Positions 8,532 to 17,377 of a stretch of DNA of 64,000 bases are shown piece by piece (the first letter of the stretch is position 1; each line of letters begins with the position of its first letter). The position numbers and the translations under genes were made by a program. The notes under the pieces were generated by a model. That model was not told the DNA's origin, did no database searches, and worked only from the letters and a program-made list of their open reading frames with translations. Origin of the DNA: Clostridium sp. 26_21 (GTDB lineage: Bacteria > Bacillota > Clostridia > TANB77 > CAG-508); NCBI GenBank assembly GCA_001915995.1, contig MNRO01000017.1, positions 85,901-149,900 on the forward strand, given 5' to 3'.

Positions 8532-9407
8532 TTATTTTAATAAATCTAAAATTCTTTCTAAATCTGAATTTCCATTATATTCAATAATTATCTTTCCTTT
8601 TCTTTTTCCTTGGTCTAATTTTACTTTTGTTCCAAAAAATCCTTGAAATCTATCTTCAATATCATCATATAACATCTTATACTTTGGATCTAAATATTTT
8701 TCTTTTTTAGCTCTTAAATTCTTTTGTTCTGCTTGTCTTACAGATTCTCCTCTTTCTATCATTCTTATAGCCATTTCATATTGTCTTTTTTGATCTGTTA
8801 TAGCAGCTAATGCTTTACAATGTCCTTCTGATAATTTTCCCTCTTTTACAAGTTCTAATACATCTGGTGCTAAGTTTAAAATTCTAACAGTGTTTGATAC
8901 TGCACTTCTACTTTTTCCTATTCTTTTTGAAACTTCTTCTTGTGTTAAACCATATTTATCCATTAAATTTCTAATTCCTAATGCTTTCTCATATGGATTC
9001 AAATCTTCTCTCTGGATATTTTCAATCAATGCAATTTCTCTGTTTTTTTGTTCATCATCTTCTCTTATTATAGCTGGAATCTCTTCTAATCCTGCTAATT
9101 TAGCAGCTCTCCATCTTCTTTCTCCTGCAACAATTCCATAATATCCATCTTGTTTTGTTACTACTATTGGTTGAATTATTCCATATGTTTTTATTGATTC
9201 TGCTAAATCTTCTAATGCTTCTTGCTTAAATTGTTTTCTTGGTTGATCTCTGTTTGGTTCAACTTCAGTTATTTTTAATGATTTTAAATTATCATTTATT
9301 TCATTTTTTTCTTCAACAACAGTTTCTTGTGGTTGCTCATTTATTGATACTCCTCCAAAAAGGGCATCTAAACCTTTTCCTAATCCTGTTTTTTTTGGTT
9401 GTGCCAT
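8532..9407 (-). CDS. parB: Chromosome-partitioning protein ParB/Spo0J
   Basis: A 291-residue ParB: N-terminal ParA-contact segment KKTGLGKGLDALFGG (6-19), the CTP-binding ParB/Srx domain with GERRWR (95-100) and the IENIQREDLNPYE block (128-140), then the helix-turn-helix TQEEVSKRIGKSRSAVSN (155-172) that binds parS, and a C-terminal dimerisation domain. The length is normal. It is 41 nt downstream of parA and ends the origin-proximal minus-strand unit. It loads on parS near the origin and organises origin segregation with ParA and SMC. The ribosome site is AGGAGG. Confidence 0.97.
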   Translation of the reverse strand: MAQPKKTGLGKGLDALFGGVSINEQPQETVVEEKNEINDNLKSLKITEVEPNRDQPRKQFKQEALEDLAESIKTYGIIQPIVVTKQDGYYGIVAGERRWRAAKLAGLEEIPAIIREDDEQKNREIALIENIQREDLNPYEKALGIRNLMDKYGLTQEEVSKRIGKSRSAVSNTVRILNLAPDVLELVKEGKLSEGHCKALAAITDQKRQYEMAIRMIERGESVRQAEQKNLRAKKEKYLDPKYKMLYDDIEDRFQGFFGTKVKLDQGKRKGKIIIEYNGNSDLERILDLLK

Positions 9408-9447
9408 TTTATCGCCTCCTTATTATTATGTAAACTAGTTTTTGTGA

Positions 9448-10206
9448 TTAATTATTTTTTAATAATTCTTTTGCAAATTTTTCATAAGCTTTTGCACCTT
9501 TTGATCTTGGATCATATACTGTTATTGGCATTCCATAACTTGGTGCTTCACTTAATCTAACATTTCTTGGAATAACTGTCTTATAGACTTTATCTTCAAA
9601 ATATTTTTTTACTTCTTTTACTACTTGATTTGAAAGATTTGTTCTTGCATCATACATTGTAAGCAAAGCTCCTTCTATTTCAAGATTTTTATTTAAATGC
9701 TTCTTGACTAAATTTACTGTATTTAATAATTGTCCCAATCCTTCAAGTGCAAAATATTCACATTGTACTGGAATTAATACACTATCAGACGCTGTAAATG
9801 CGTTTAATGTTACTAATCCTAATGATGGTGGACAATCAATTAATATATAATCATATTGATCTTTTATTTTGTCTAACTTTGTTTTTAACCTTTGCTCTCT
9901 TGACATCATTGAAACTAATTGGACCTCTGCCCCTGCTAAACTAATATTTGATGGACATACTTTTAAGTTTTTTATTGCTGTTTCTTGTAATGTTTCATCA
10001 AATTCTGTATCTCCAATTAATATATCATATACTGATAGTTCTACATCTTTTGAAACACCTAGTCCACTTGTTGCATTTCCTTGTGGATCAGTATCTATTA
10101 ATAAGACTTTTTTTCCTTTTTTAGCTAAAATAGTACTCAAATTAACTGTTGTTGTTGTTTTTCCAACTCCCCCTTTTTGGTTTGCTACTGATATTATTTT
10201 TCCCAT
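9448..10206 (-). CDS. parA: Chromosome-partitioning ATPase ParA/Soj
   Basis: A 252-residue Walker-type ParA. The deviant Walker A KGGVGKT (11-17) with the signature Lys before GG, the A-prime/Walker B block ILIDCPPSLG (about 121-130) and the C-terminal NVRLSEAPSYGMPI block are intact. It binds nucleoid DNA as an ATP dimer and is stimulated by ParB; in Bacillus the orthologue also regulates DnaA. It begins its own transcription unit (promoter 10263-10291), because a terminator separates it from rsmG. Confidence 0.97.
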   Translation of the reverse strand: MGKIISVANQKGGVGKTTTTVNLSTILAKKGKKVLLIDTDPQGNATSGLGVSKDVELSVYDILIGDTEFDETLQETAIKNLKVCPSNISLAGAEVQLVSMMSREQRLKTKLDKIKDQYDYILIDCPPSLGLVTLNAFTASDSVLIPVQCEYFALEGLGQLLNTVNLVKKHLNKNLEIEGALLTMYDARTNLSNQVVKEVKKYFEDKVYKTVIPRNVRLSEAPSYGMPITVYDPRSKGAKAYEKFAKELLKNN

Positions 10207-10262
10207 TTTCTACATTTCCCTTCTTTCTTATGTCTTTCTTCAATATTTTTCCTAGCACTATA

Positions 10263-10291
10263 ATAATATAAAAAATTTGATAATAAGTCAA
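10263..10291 (-). promoter_or_regulatory. Promoter of parAB
   Basis: Minus strand TTGACT (10291-10286), 17-nt spacer, TATTAT (10268-10263), about 55 nt before the parA start codon. Confidence 0.65.
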
Positions 10292-10315
10292 TGTTTTTTG
10301 TATAAATTTCACAAA

Positions 10316-10341
10316 AAAAATTACCCCACATTTTATGTGGA
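10316..10341 (-). terminator. Terminator after rsmG
   Basis: On the minus strand CCACA/TGTGG with flanking pairs forms a stem around TAAAA (plus coordinates 10325-10340), followed by TAATTTTTTTT. It ends the jag/mnmE/mnmG/rsmG side and separates parAB. Confidence 0.7.
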
Positions 10342-10362
10342 GCATTTATCTTTTAATAAATT

Positions 10363-11085
10363 TTATTTTATTGGCTCTTTGCTTGGTGTTCCAGCTTTTC
10401 TTGGATATTTAGCTGGTGTTTTTTTTGTTTTTTCTATTGTTATAATTGTTCTTCCTATATCACTTTGTGGTAAATCAAAAGTTTTTAAATTTTTTATTGT
10501 TCCACCAAGAACATTTATTGCCTTTTTGGCCTGTTCAATTTCTTCTTCTGCTTCAGATGCTTTCATACATATTATTTTTCCATTTTCTTTTACTAATGGT
10601 ATTAAATATTCTGACAATGTTGATAAATTTGCAACTGCTCTTGATGTAGAAATATCAAATTTTTCTCTATATTTCTTATTTTGTCCAAATTCTTCAGCTC
10701 TTGCATGAACTAATTCAACATTTTTTAAATTTAATTCATTTATTACTTCTTGTAGAAAAATTAATCTCTTATTTAATGAATCAACTAAAGTAACTTTTAA
10801 TGATTCGTTCATTATTGCTAATGGTATACCAGGAAAACCTGCTCCTGTTCCAACATCAACAACACTTGATTTATTAGGAATGTCTTTATATATTGTAAGT
10901 GAATCTATAAAATGCTTCAAAATTATCTCATTTGGTTCAATTATTGCTGTTAAATTGATTTTTTCATTCCATTCAATTAACATATTCATATATTTATAAA
11001 ACTTTGAAATTTGCTCCACAGAAAAATCAAACCCTAAAATCTTTGATTTTTCCTGCATTTTCTCTTTAAATTCATTTTCTTCCAT
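10363..11085 (-). CDS. rsmG: 16S rRNA (guanine-527-N7) methyltransferase RsmG
   Basis: A 240-residue GidB/RsmG protein that methylates G527 of 16S rRNA with S-adenosylmethionine. The EWNEKINLTAI block (38-48), the SAM-binding motif VVDVGTGAGFPGIPLA (75-90), and the C-terminal PRKAGTPSKEPI are family hallmarks. The Rossmann fold is full length. It begins 25 nt after mnmG and is co-transcribed with mnmE and mnmG, the usual order in Firmicutes. Confidence 0.95.
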   Translation of the reverse strand: MEENEFKEKMQEKSKILGFDFSVEQISKFYKYMNMLIEWNEKINLTAIIEPNEIILKHFIDSLTIYKDIPNKSSVVDVGTGAGFPGIPLAIMNESLKVTLVDSLNKRLIFLQEVINELNLKNVELVHARAEEFGQNKKYREKFDISTSRAVANLSTLSEYLIPLVKENGKIICMKASEAEEEIEQAKKAINVLGGTIKNLKTFDLPQSDIGRTIITIEKTKKTPAKYPRKAGTPSKEPIK

Positions 11086-11110
11086 GTTTTTCTCTTTATA
11101 TCTCCTTTTT

Positions 11111-12988
11111 TTATTTTTTTGCTTTAATTGTTTGTAAATAAACTAATAATACAGATATATCTGCTGGTGAAACTCCTGAAATTCTAGATGCTTGTCCTAT
11201 TGAATGTGGTCTATGTTTATTTAATTTTTGTCTTGCTTCTAGACAAATACCTTTAACTTCATCATAATTTATATCATCTGGTATTAATTTTTTCTCCATT
11301 TTTTTAAATTTTTCAACTTGCATTTCTTGTAGCTTAATATATCCATCATATTTTACTTGAATTTCAACTTCTTCTTTAACTTGTTCTGGTAATTCTGGTC
11401 TATTTTCATCAATTTCTGCAAGTGAAGCATATGTTATTTCTGTTCTTTTCAATAATTCTGCTAACTTTGATCCTGTTGTTAATTCTGATGTACCTTGTTC
11501 TTTTAAATAATTATTTACTTTTTCTGTTGGTTTTACTATTGTTTTTTGTAATCTTTCCTTTTCTTTTTCTATTAATTCTTTCTTTTCAATAAATTTTTTA
11601 TATCTTTCATCAGAAATTAGTCCAATTTCATGTCCTTTTTCAGTTAAACGCAAATCTGCATTGTCTTGTCTCAATAATAATCTATATTCAGCTCTTGATG
11701 TCATCATTCTATATGGTTCATTTGTTCCTTTTGTAACAATATCATCTATTAATACTCCAATATATGCCTCTGTTCTATCTAGGATTAATGGTTCTTTTCC
11801 CTTAATCTTCTGTGAAGCATTTATTCCTGCAATTAACCCTTGACAAGCAGCTTCTTCATATCCAGAAGTTCCATTAGTTTGTCCTGCAAAGAATAAACCA
11901 TCAATTGTTTTATATTCTAATGATAATTTTAAATCTGCTGGATCTATACAATCATATTCAATTGCATATGCAGGTCTTGTAAATTCACAATGTTCTAATC
12001 CTGGAATAGTCCTATACATTGCAATTTGAACATCTTCTGGTAATGATGAACTCATTCCCTGTATATACATTTCATCTGTATCTATACCAATTGGCTCCAC
12101 AAATATCTGATGTCTTTCTTTATCTGCAAATCTAACTACTTTATCTTCTATTGATGGACAATATCTTGGTCCAGTTCCTTCTATTACACCTGCATATAAA
12201 GGTGATCTATGTAAATTTTCTCTAATAATTTTATGTGTTTCTGCATTTGTATATGTTAAATAACAATCAACCTGATCAAAATCTACTGTTTTATCTTCAA
12301 ATGAAAATGGTATAATTCCATTTTCACCTTTTTGGACTTCCATTTTTGAAAAATCTATACTTTTTCTATTTATTCTTGCTGGTGTTCCTGTTTTAAATCT
12401 TACCAATTTTACACCATTATTTTTTAAAGATTCAGAAAGTTTATTAGCTGGAAATACACCATCTGGGCCACTTTCCTTTGAATATTCTCCAATAAATATT
12501 TTTCCTCTAAGATATGTTCCACTTGCAACAATTAATGTTTTTACATTATAAATTGCCCCAATATCTGTTTCAATTAATTTAATTTTATTATTTTCTATTT
12601 TTATGTTAACTATTTCTGCTTGTTTTATATCTAAGTTCTTTTGTTTTTCTAAAGTATGTTTCATTTCCATTTGATATCTTTTTCTATCAGCCTGTGCTCT
12701 CAAAGAATAGACTGCTGGGCCTTTTGAAGTATTTAACATTTTTATTTGTATCATTGTCTTATCTATATTTCTAGCCATTTCTCCACCAAGAGCATCTATT
12801 TCTCTTACCAAATGTCCTTTTGAACTTCCTCCAATATGTGGATTACATGGCATATTAGCTACTGCCTCTAAGCTTATTGAAAATACTACTGTTTTCATTC
12901 CTAATCTAGCCGCTGCAAGTGCTGCCTCACATCCAGCATGTCCAGCTCCAATTACAGCAACATCATAATTTCCTGCATAATAACTCAT
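11111..12988 (-). CDS. mnmG: tRNA uridine-5-carboxymethylaminomethyl modification enzyme MnmG (GidA)
   Basis: A 625-residue FAD protein. Dinucleotide-binding motif VAVIGAGHAGCEAALAAARLG follows the start; PCNPHIGGSSKGHLV, the catalytic-region ASGTYLRGKIFIGE and the C-terminal HRPHSIGQASRISGVSPADI are intact. With MnmE it installs the cmnm5 group on wobble U34 of tRNAs. I place the start at the ATG at 12988, 5-8 nt after GGAGAAG and giving MSYYAGNYDV; the longer in-frame start would run into the end of mnmE. It is 17 nt downstream of mnmE. Confidence 0.97.
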   Translation of the reverse strand: MSYYAGNYDVAVIGAGHAGCEAALAAARLGMKTVVFSISLEAVANMPCNPHIGGSSKGHLVREIDALGGEMARNIDKTMIQIKMLNTSKGPAVYSLRAQADRKRYQMEMKHTLEKQKNLDIKQAEIVNIKIENNKIKLIETDIGAIYNVKTLIVASGTYLRGKIFIGEYSKESGPDGVFPANKLSESLKNNGVKLVRFKTGTPARINRKSIDFSKMEVQKGENGIIPFSFEDKTVDFDQVDCYLTYTNAETHKIIRENLHRSPLYAGVIEGTGPRYCPSIEDKVVRFADKERHQIFVEPIGIDTDEMYIQGMSSSLPEDVQIAMYRTIPGLEHCEFTRPAYAIEYDCIDPADLKLSLEYKTIDGLFFAGQTNGTSGYEEAACQGLIAGINASQKIKGKEPLILDRTEAYIGVLIDDIVTKGTNEPYRMMTSRAEYRLLLRQDNADLRLTEKGHEIGLISDERYKKFIEKKELIEKEKERLQKTIVKPTEKVNNYLKEQGTSELTTGSKLAELLKRTEITYASLAEIDENRPELPEQVKEEVEIQVKYDGYIKLQEMQVEKFKKMEKKLIPDDINYDEVKGICLEARQKLNKHRPHSIGQASRISGVSPADISVLLVYLQTIKAKK

Positions 12989-13005
12989 TTTTCTTCTCCT
13001 CTCCC

Positions 13006-14376
13006 TTACTTTCCTAAACAAAATTTAGAAAAAATCTCATTTATTATATCTTCAGTTACACAATCTCCTGTTATTTCTCCTAAATCGTCTAAAATCTGTT
13101 TTATATATATAGTAATGATATCTATAGGCATTCCGTTTGAAAGTGCCTCATTTGCCATTTTAACGTTTTGAATTGCTTTTCCAATTATATTTTTATGTCT
13201 TACATTTGTTATTAATAATTCATTGTCAAAATTTATTTCATTTAGATTAAACATTTCTGATATCTTATTATATAATTCTTCTAATCCTGTTTTATTTAAT
13301 GCTGAAATTTTTAATATATTTTTTGACGCATTTTTTATTTTTTCATTATTTTCATCAATAACATTTTTTAAATCATTTTTGTTTAATAATATTATTGATT
13401 TTTTATTTTTTATTAATTTTAATATTTCATAATCTTCATCATCCAATTCTTTTGAACTATCAAATATTGCAATAATTAAATCAGCATCATTTGCTTCTTC
13501 TATTGATTTTTGAATTCCTATTTTTTCTACAGAATCTTTTGCCTCTCTAATTCCTGCTGTATCAATAAGTTTCAAAGCTATTCCGTTTATTGTAACATAC
13601 TCTTCTATAGTATCTCTTGTTGTTCCTGCTATATCTGTTACAATTGCTCTATCCTCTTTCAAAATAGCATTTAACAAAGATGACTTTCCTGCATTTGGTT
13701 TGCCTATTATTGCTGTTTTTATACCATCTTTTATTATTTTACCATTATCAAATGATTTTTCCAATTTTTCTAATTTATTTTTTACTTTATTTAACATATT
13801 TCTTAGTTCATTTTCTTGAACTTCTGGTGTATCATATTCTGGATAATCAATTGTTACTTCAATATTTACTAAAACATCTAAAATATCTTGTTTTATTTGG
13901 TTTATTTCTGCTGATAAAAAACCTTCCAATTGTTTAACTCCACTTTTTGCTTCTCTTTCTGATTTTGCATTTATAACATCAATTACTGATTCTGCTTGTG
14001 CTAAATCAATTCTTCCATTTAAAAATGCTCTTTTTGTAAATTCACCTGGCCCAGCCATTTCAGCTCCATTAGCCAAGCATAATTCTAATATCTTTTTTAC
14101 TACAATATTTCCCCCATGTGCATTTATTTCACACATATTTTCTGTTGTATAACTTTTGGGAGCTTTAAAATATGATACTAAAACTTCATCAATTATTTTA
14201 TTATTTTCAACAATATTTCCATATTTTATTGAATATCCTTTTATTTCAGATATATCTTGTTTTGTTTTTGGAATAAATATTTTATCTAATATTTCAAATG
14301 TTTTTTCTCCACTCATTCTTATTATTCCTATTCCTCCAATGCCTGGTGCAGTTGCTATTCCTACTATTGTACTCAT
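13006..14376 (-). CDS. mnmE: tRNA modification GTPase MnmE (TrmE)
   Basis: A 456-residue protein with the N-terminal tetrahydrofolate-binding domain (1-118), a helical domain, and an inserted G domain: G1 GKPNAGKS (225-232), a TRDTIEE switch region, DTAG (G3), NKND (G4). It ends with the invariant C-terminal C-x-G-K as CLGK, whose Cys takes part in the modification chemistry. It acts as a complex with MnmG. The start ATG at 14376 follows AAAGGAG. Confidence 0.97.
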   Translation of the reverse strand: MSTIVGIATAPGIGGIGIIRMSGEKTFEILDKIFIPKTKQDISEIKGYSIKYGNIVENNKIIDEVLVSYFKAPKSYTTENMCEINAHGGNIVVKKILELCLANGAEMAGPGEFTKRAFLNGRIDLAQAESVIDVINAKSEREAKSGVKQLEGFLSAEINQIKQDILDVLVNIEVTIDYPEYDTPEVQENELRNMLNKVKNKLEKLEKSFDNGKIIKDGIKTAIIGKPNAGKSSLLNAILKEDRAIVTDIAGTTRDTIEEYVTINGIALKLIDTAGIREAKDSVEKIGIQKSIEEANDADLIIAIFDSSKELDDEDYEILKLIKNKKSIILLNKNDLKNVIDENNEKIKNASKNILKISALNKTGLEELYNKISEMFNLNEINFDNELLITNVRHKNIIGKAIQNVKMANEALSNGMPIDIITIYIKQILDDLGEITGDCVTEDIINEIFSKFCLGK

Positions 14377-14418
14377 TTATTTTCTCCTTTATTTTTTACA
14401 TTATTTTCCTATTATACA

Positions 14419-14474
14419 AAAAAAAGTCAAAATTCTAAATTTAATCTTTTGATTAAAATCTGAACTTTGACTTC
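14419..14474 (-). terminator. Terminator after jag
   Basis: On the minus strand a long imperfect stem (AAGTCAAA near 14473-14466 with TTTGACTT near 14432-14425, plus an inner ATTTTAATC/GATTAAATT stem) is followed by a run of eight U. It separates rpmH-rnpA-yidD-yidC-jag from mnmE-mnmG-rsmG. Confidence 0.75.
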
Positions 14475-14488
14475 CGATTTTTATTTAA

Positions 14489-15160
14489 TTATTTTTTTGT
14501 TATTACAATTCTTCTTTTTGGTTCTTGTCCAATACTTCTTGTTTCTACATTAGGATTATCTTGTAAAACACTATGTATTATTTTTCTTTCATATGCTTTC
14601 ATTGGCTCAAGTGTTATCATTTTACCTGTTCTTTCAACTATTGAAGCCTTTTTCTTTGCTACTTCTTCTAATGTTTCAACTCTTTTTTGTTTATAATCTT
14701 CTATATCTAATCTAACAACAACTCTATTTTCTGATTTTTTATTTGCTATCGCTTTCAATATATTTTCTATAGAATATAATGTTTCTCCCCTATATCCTAT
14801 TAAATTTCCAATATTTTCTCCGTTTATAGAAATATATAAACATTTATCTTTTATTTCAACTGTAGTCTTAGCTTCTGGAGATATTTTATTTAAAAATTCA
14901 TTTAAAAATTCTTCAACATCTTTTTTTGCAATATTTAGTTCTTCATCTGTTGTTTCAATCTCCACTTCTTCTGGCTTTCTAGCTTCTATTTCTTTTATTT
15001 CTACTCTAACTATTTTAGGTGCTAAAATATCAAAAAAACTTTTTTTATTTTCTTCTAATATTTTTATTTCACACAATTCCCTAGGCAATTTTATTTCTTT
15101 TAATCCTTTTTCAATTGCCTCTTGTGTTGTTTTTCCTTCTGAAATTACACTTTTTGACAT
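14489..15160 (-). CDS. khpB: RNA-binding protein KhpB/Jag
   Basis: A 223-residue protein with the Jag N-terminal domain (1-50, EGKTTQEAIEKGLKEI), a KH-like domain (about 80-150, with LIGYRGETLYSIENIL) and a C-terminal R3H domain (about 155-223, with RVETLEEVAKKKA and RSIGQEPKRRIVI). It binds small RNAs and affects cell-wall growth in Firmicutes, usually with KhpA. The start codon lies directly after the yidC stop, with the ribosome site GAGGAGG inside the end of yidC, which suggests coupled translation. Confidence 0.93.
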   Translation of the reverse strand: MSKSVISEGKTTQEAIEKGLKEIKLPRELCEIKILEENKKSFFDILAPKIVRVEIKEIEARKPEEVEIETTDEELNIAKKDVEEFLNEFLNKISPEAKTTVEIKDKCLYISINGENIGNLIGYRGETLYSIENILKAIANKKSENRVVVRLDIEDYKQKRVETLEEVAKKKASIVERTGKMITLEPMKAYERKIIHSVLQDNPNVETRSIGQEPKRRIVITKK

Positions 15161-15162
15161 AG

Positions 15163-16077
15163 CTATTCCTCCTCATCTTTTAACATTTTGTTTAAAGCTA
15201 ATCTCTCTATTATCATTAAAAGACTGTTCATTAACCAATATAAAGCAAGTCCTAATGGTGCTATTAATGCAACTGCTAAATACATAACAGGAAACATTAA
15301 ATTCATATTTTTATTCATTTGAGCCATTGGATCAAATTCATCTTCTGAATTCTTTTCTTCTCCATCTTTTTTCTTTGGAGTCGGATTTGTTATTCTTAAT
15401 GAAATTACTGAAACCAATACATATAATACAGGAATTATAAATGCTTTCCAATCACCACTTCTCGTTGGTATTTGAGCTAAATTTAATCCTAAAAAACTCA
15501 TATTTATATCTAAAGAATTTAATTCTTCATCATTTATTTCTGCTAAATCTGTTTTTTCTTCATTATTTTCTGAATTTTTTTCAATATTCTCTGTATTATT
15601 TTCTTTTAATTTCTTTATATTATTTAATTCTCTAATAACTTCTATTTCTGGATATGCACTATCTGTACTTAAATCATTTTCTTTTACTATTTTCGTATAT
15701 TTATTAATAATATTAGCATCTATTTTTTTCATATATGTTAATGGTGATCTAACAAGATAGAAAACTGCAAATAATAGTATTATTTGAACAATTCCACTAA
15801 AACATCCACTAAATGGACTCATATTTTCTGTTTTGTATAATTCCATTGTTGCTCTATTTAGATTTTCTGGATCATTTTTATATTTGAATTGTATTTCTTT
15901 AAGTTTATTTTGTATTTTCGTGGTCTTTTTCATTGTTCTTTGCTGTTTTATTGATAATGGTAATAATATTATTTTTATTAAAATTGAAAAAATAATTATT
16001 GCCAGACCATAATTATTAACTATATTATAAATAAAATTCAAAATATATCCAAATAAATTTGCAAATGGTGCTATCAT
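15163..16077 (-). CDS. yidC: Membrane protein insertase YidC
   Basis: A 304-residue YidC/OxaI insertase of the short Gram-positive type. The first helix GYILNFIYNIVNNYGLAIII, the cytoplasmic loop LPLSIKQQRTMKK and helices with FSGCFSGIVQIILLFAVFYLV and LGLALYWLMNS are recognisable; the usual substrate-cleft Arg is replaced or displaced in this reading. The extracytoplasmic loop is expanded with a Glu/Asn-rich stretch (about 150-190), which is unusual in composition. No lipobox is visible. It sits between yidD and jag, the conserved order. Confidence 0.93.
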   Translation of the reverse strand: MIAPFANLFGYILNFIYNIVNNYGLAIIIFSILIKIILLPLSIKQQRTMKKTTKIQNKLKEIQFKYKNDPENLNRATMELYKTENMSPFSGCFSGIVQIILLFAVFYLVRSPLTYMKKIDANIINKYTKIVKENDLSTDSAYPEIEVIRELNNIKKLKENNTENIEKNSENNEEKTDLAEINDEELNSLDINMSFLGLNLAQIPTRSGDWKAFIIPVLYVLVSVISLRITNPTPKKKDGEEKNSEDEFDPMAQMNKNMNLMFPVMYLAVALIAPLGLALYWLMNSLLMIIERLALNKMLKDEEE

Positions 16078-16089
16078 ATCTGCCCCTTT

Positions 16090-16308
16090 CTATTTTAATG
16101 GGTCATATCCTCCCTTTGAGAAAGGATTACACTTTAAAATTCTTTTTCCTCCTAACATACATCCTCTTAATACACCATATTTTTCAATGGCTTGTTTTGT
16201 ATATTCTGAACATGTTGGGTAATATTTGCATCTTATATTTTTTGCTACAAAAAATTTTGAGATATGTTTTTGATACCATTCAATTAAATATATACATATT
16301 TTTTTCAT
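16090..16308 (-). CDS. yidD: Membrane protein insertion efficiency factor YidD
   Basis: A 72-residue protein containing the full family signature: LIEWYQKHIS, then CKYYPTCSEYTKQAIEKYG with the conserved Cys residues, GCMLGGKRILKCNPFSKGGYDP at the C-terminus. It is membrane-associated and helps YidC/Sec insertion. It is 12 nt upstream of yidC and 21 nt downstream of rnpA, in the standard rpmH-rnpA-yidD-yidC order. Confidence 0.95.
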   Translation of the reverse strand: MKKICIYLIEWYQKHISKFFVAKNIRCKYYPTCSEYTKQAIEKYGVLRGCMLGGKRILKCNPFSKGGYDPLK

Positions 16309-16329
16309 AGTACATACTCCTTCTAATTA

Positions 16330-16671
16330 TTAAGAAATAATATTTGCTTTCTTAAAAGTATTTTCCATTTCGTTTATTATATCTATATATTTCATATCAT
16401 TTATATCTATATCTTTTTTTAATAAAACAACTATACTATAGCCATTTATAATCTTTTCTTCCAAATTTTTATAAGCTTCTCTTATAAGTCTTTTGGCTTT
16501 GTTTCTTTGGAAAGCTTTTCCATTTTTCGTACTAACTGCTATACCTAGTGTTTTGAAATTTTTTCCATTTTTTAATATTACAATTTTTAGTTGTTTACCT
16601 ATGTAGAAACGACCTTTTGTTAGAACTATTTTAAATTCATAGTTTTTCTTTAACATTACTGTCTGCTTCAT
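16330..16671 (-). CDS. rnpA: Ribonuclease P protein component
   Basis: A 113-residue basic protein that supports RNase P RNA in maturing tRNA 5' ends. The RNR-type motif appears as FQRNKAKRLIREAYKNL (about 55-71), with the N-terminal KKNYEFKIVLTKGRFYIG. It is downstream of rpmH, separated by a hairpin that may reduce read-through, as RnpA is needed in far smaller amounts than L34. Confidence 0.95.
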   Translation of the reverse strand: MKQTVMLKKNYEFKIVLTKGRFYIGKQLKIVILKNGKNFKTLGIAVSTKNGKAFQRNKAKRLIREAYKNLEEKIINGYSIVVLLKKDIDINDMKYIDIINEMENTFKKANIIS

Positions 16672-16712
16672 TTTCTAACATCCCTTTCGTCACTTTTAAG
16701 GTACAATTACTT

Positions 16713-16739
16713 TTAAATTCTAGGAATTTTTCCTAGAAT
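16713..16739 (-). terminator. Attenuator-like hairpin between rpmH and rnpA
   Basis: ATTCTAGGAA (16717-16726) pairs perfectly with TTCCTAGAAT (16730-16739). On the minus strand it is followed by TTTAAAAG, a weak U tract, consistent with partial termination. Confidence 0.55.
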
Positions 16740-16759
16740 CTAAAACATTGTTAATTTAA

Positions 16760-16894
16760 TTATGCACAAATCTTTTTTCTTCCTTTTGCTCTTCTTGCTT
16801 TTAATACATTTCTTCCTGATTTTGTTGACATTCTTTTCATAAATCCGTGTTCTCTTTTTTCTTGTCTATTTTTTGGTTGGAATGTTCTTTTCAT
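16760..16894 (-). CDS. rpmH: 50S ribosomal protein L34
   Basis: A 44-residue protein, start MKRTFQPKNRQEKREHG, then FMKRMSTKSGRNVLKARRA and a basic end KGRKKICA: the complete L34 pattern. ATG at 16894 follows AGGAGGTG by 7 nt; the stop is at 16760-16762. It is the first gene left of the origin and drives the rnpA-yidD-yidC-jag unit from the promoter at 16975-17004. The slight novelty is a Cys near the C-terminus in place of the usual Ser/Thr. Confidence 0.97.
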   Translation of the reverse strand: MKRTFQPKNRQEKREHGFMKRMSTKSGRNVLKARRAKGRKKICA

Positions 16895-16974
16895 TACTAT
16901 GCACCTCCTATTTGTTTTTTATATATTAATTCCTTTTTAAAGGAAATTATTGTTACAAAATAACAAGTAAATCG

Positions 16975-17004
16975 ATTATACACCACGATTCCAGCTTTTG
17001 TCAA
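16975..17004 (-). promoter_or_regulatory. Consensus promoter of rpmH
   Basis: Minus strand perfect TTGACA (17004-16999), 18-nt spacer, perfect TATAAT (16980-16975). This is one of the strongest sigma-A matches in the window, as expected for a ribosomal protein gene. Confidence 0.85.
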
Positions 17005-17145
17005 TAGTTTTTAAAAATTTTAAAGTTTTTGAACTTTTTTTATGTAAAATGTTGATTTTACATAAAAAATATAGTATAACAAAAAAACCAAATATTTTGT
17101 AATAATTTTGTAATAATTAATAAGTTTTCAACAATTTTTCTAAAG

Positions 17146-17334
17146 TTATCCACAATTTTTAAAAAATTATCCACAATTCTATTGACGAAATTTGTAGTAA
17201 TTTGATATTATAGAAGAAACTTAGGAAATCAAACTTTTATAAAATTATATCAAAATAAATGTTTGTAAAAAATAATATGTTTATTACATAAATATTACAA
17301 AGTTATCCACACCTGTGGATAACTCTGTGGATAA
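17146..17334. other. oriC, upstream DnaA-box cluster
   Basis: Five exact copies of the DnaA box TTATCCACA lie in the rpmH-dnaA interval: 17146-17154, 17167-17175 and 17303-17311 in forward orientation, 17314-17322 and 17326-17334 inverted. The last three are packed within 32 bp in front of dnaA, where DnaA binding would also repress the dnaA promoter. The remainder (17005-17377) is very AT-rich, with no gene. Together with the cluster after dnaA this is a Bacillus-type bipartite origin. Confidence 0.9.
17182..17211 (+). promoter_or_regulatory. Promoter of dnaA
   Basis: TTGACG (17182-17187), 18-nt spacer, TATTAT (17206-17211). It lies between DnaA boxes, which implies autoregulation. Confidence 0.6.
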
Positions 17335-17377
17335 CTTATGTTTTATATAAATATTTTTTTGAAAGGGTGTTTTGAAT

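Noticed and set aside
17372..17377. TTG two codons upstream as the dnaA start
   Set aside because: It lies only 4 nt from the ribosome site; ATG 17378 is at an acceptable distance and matches the usual N-terminus, though the difference is minor.
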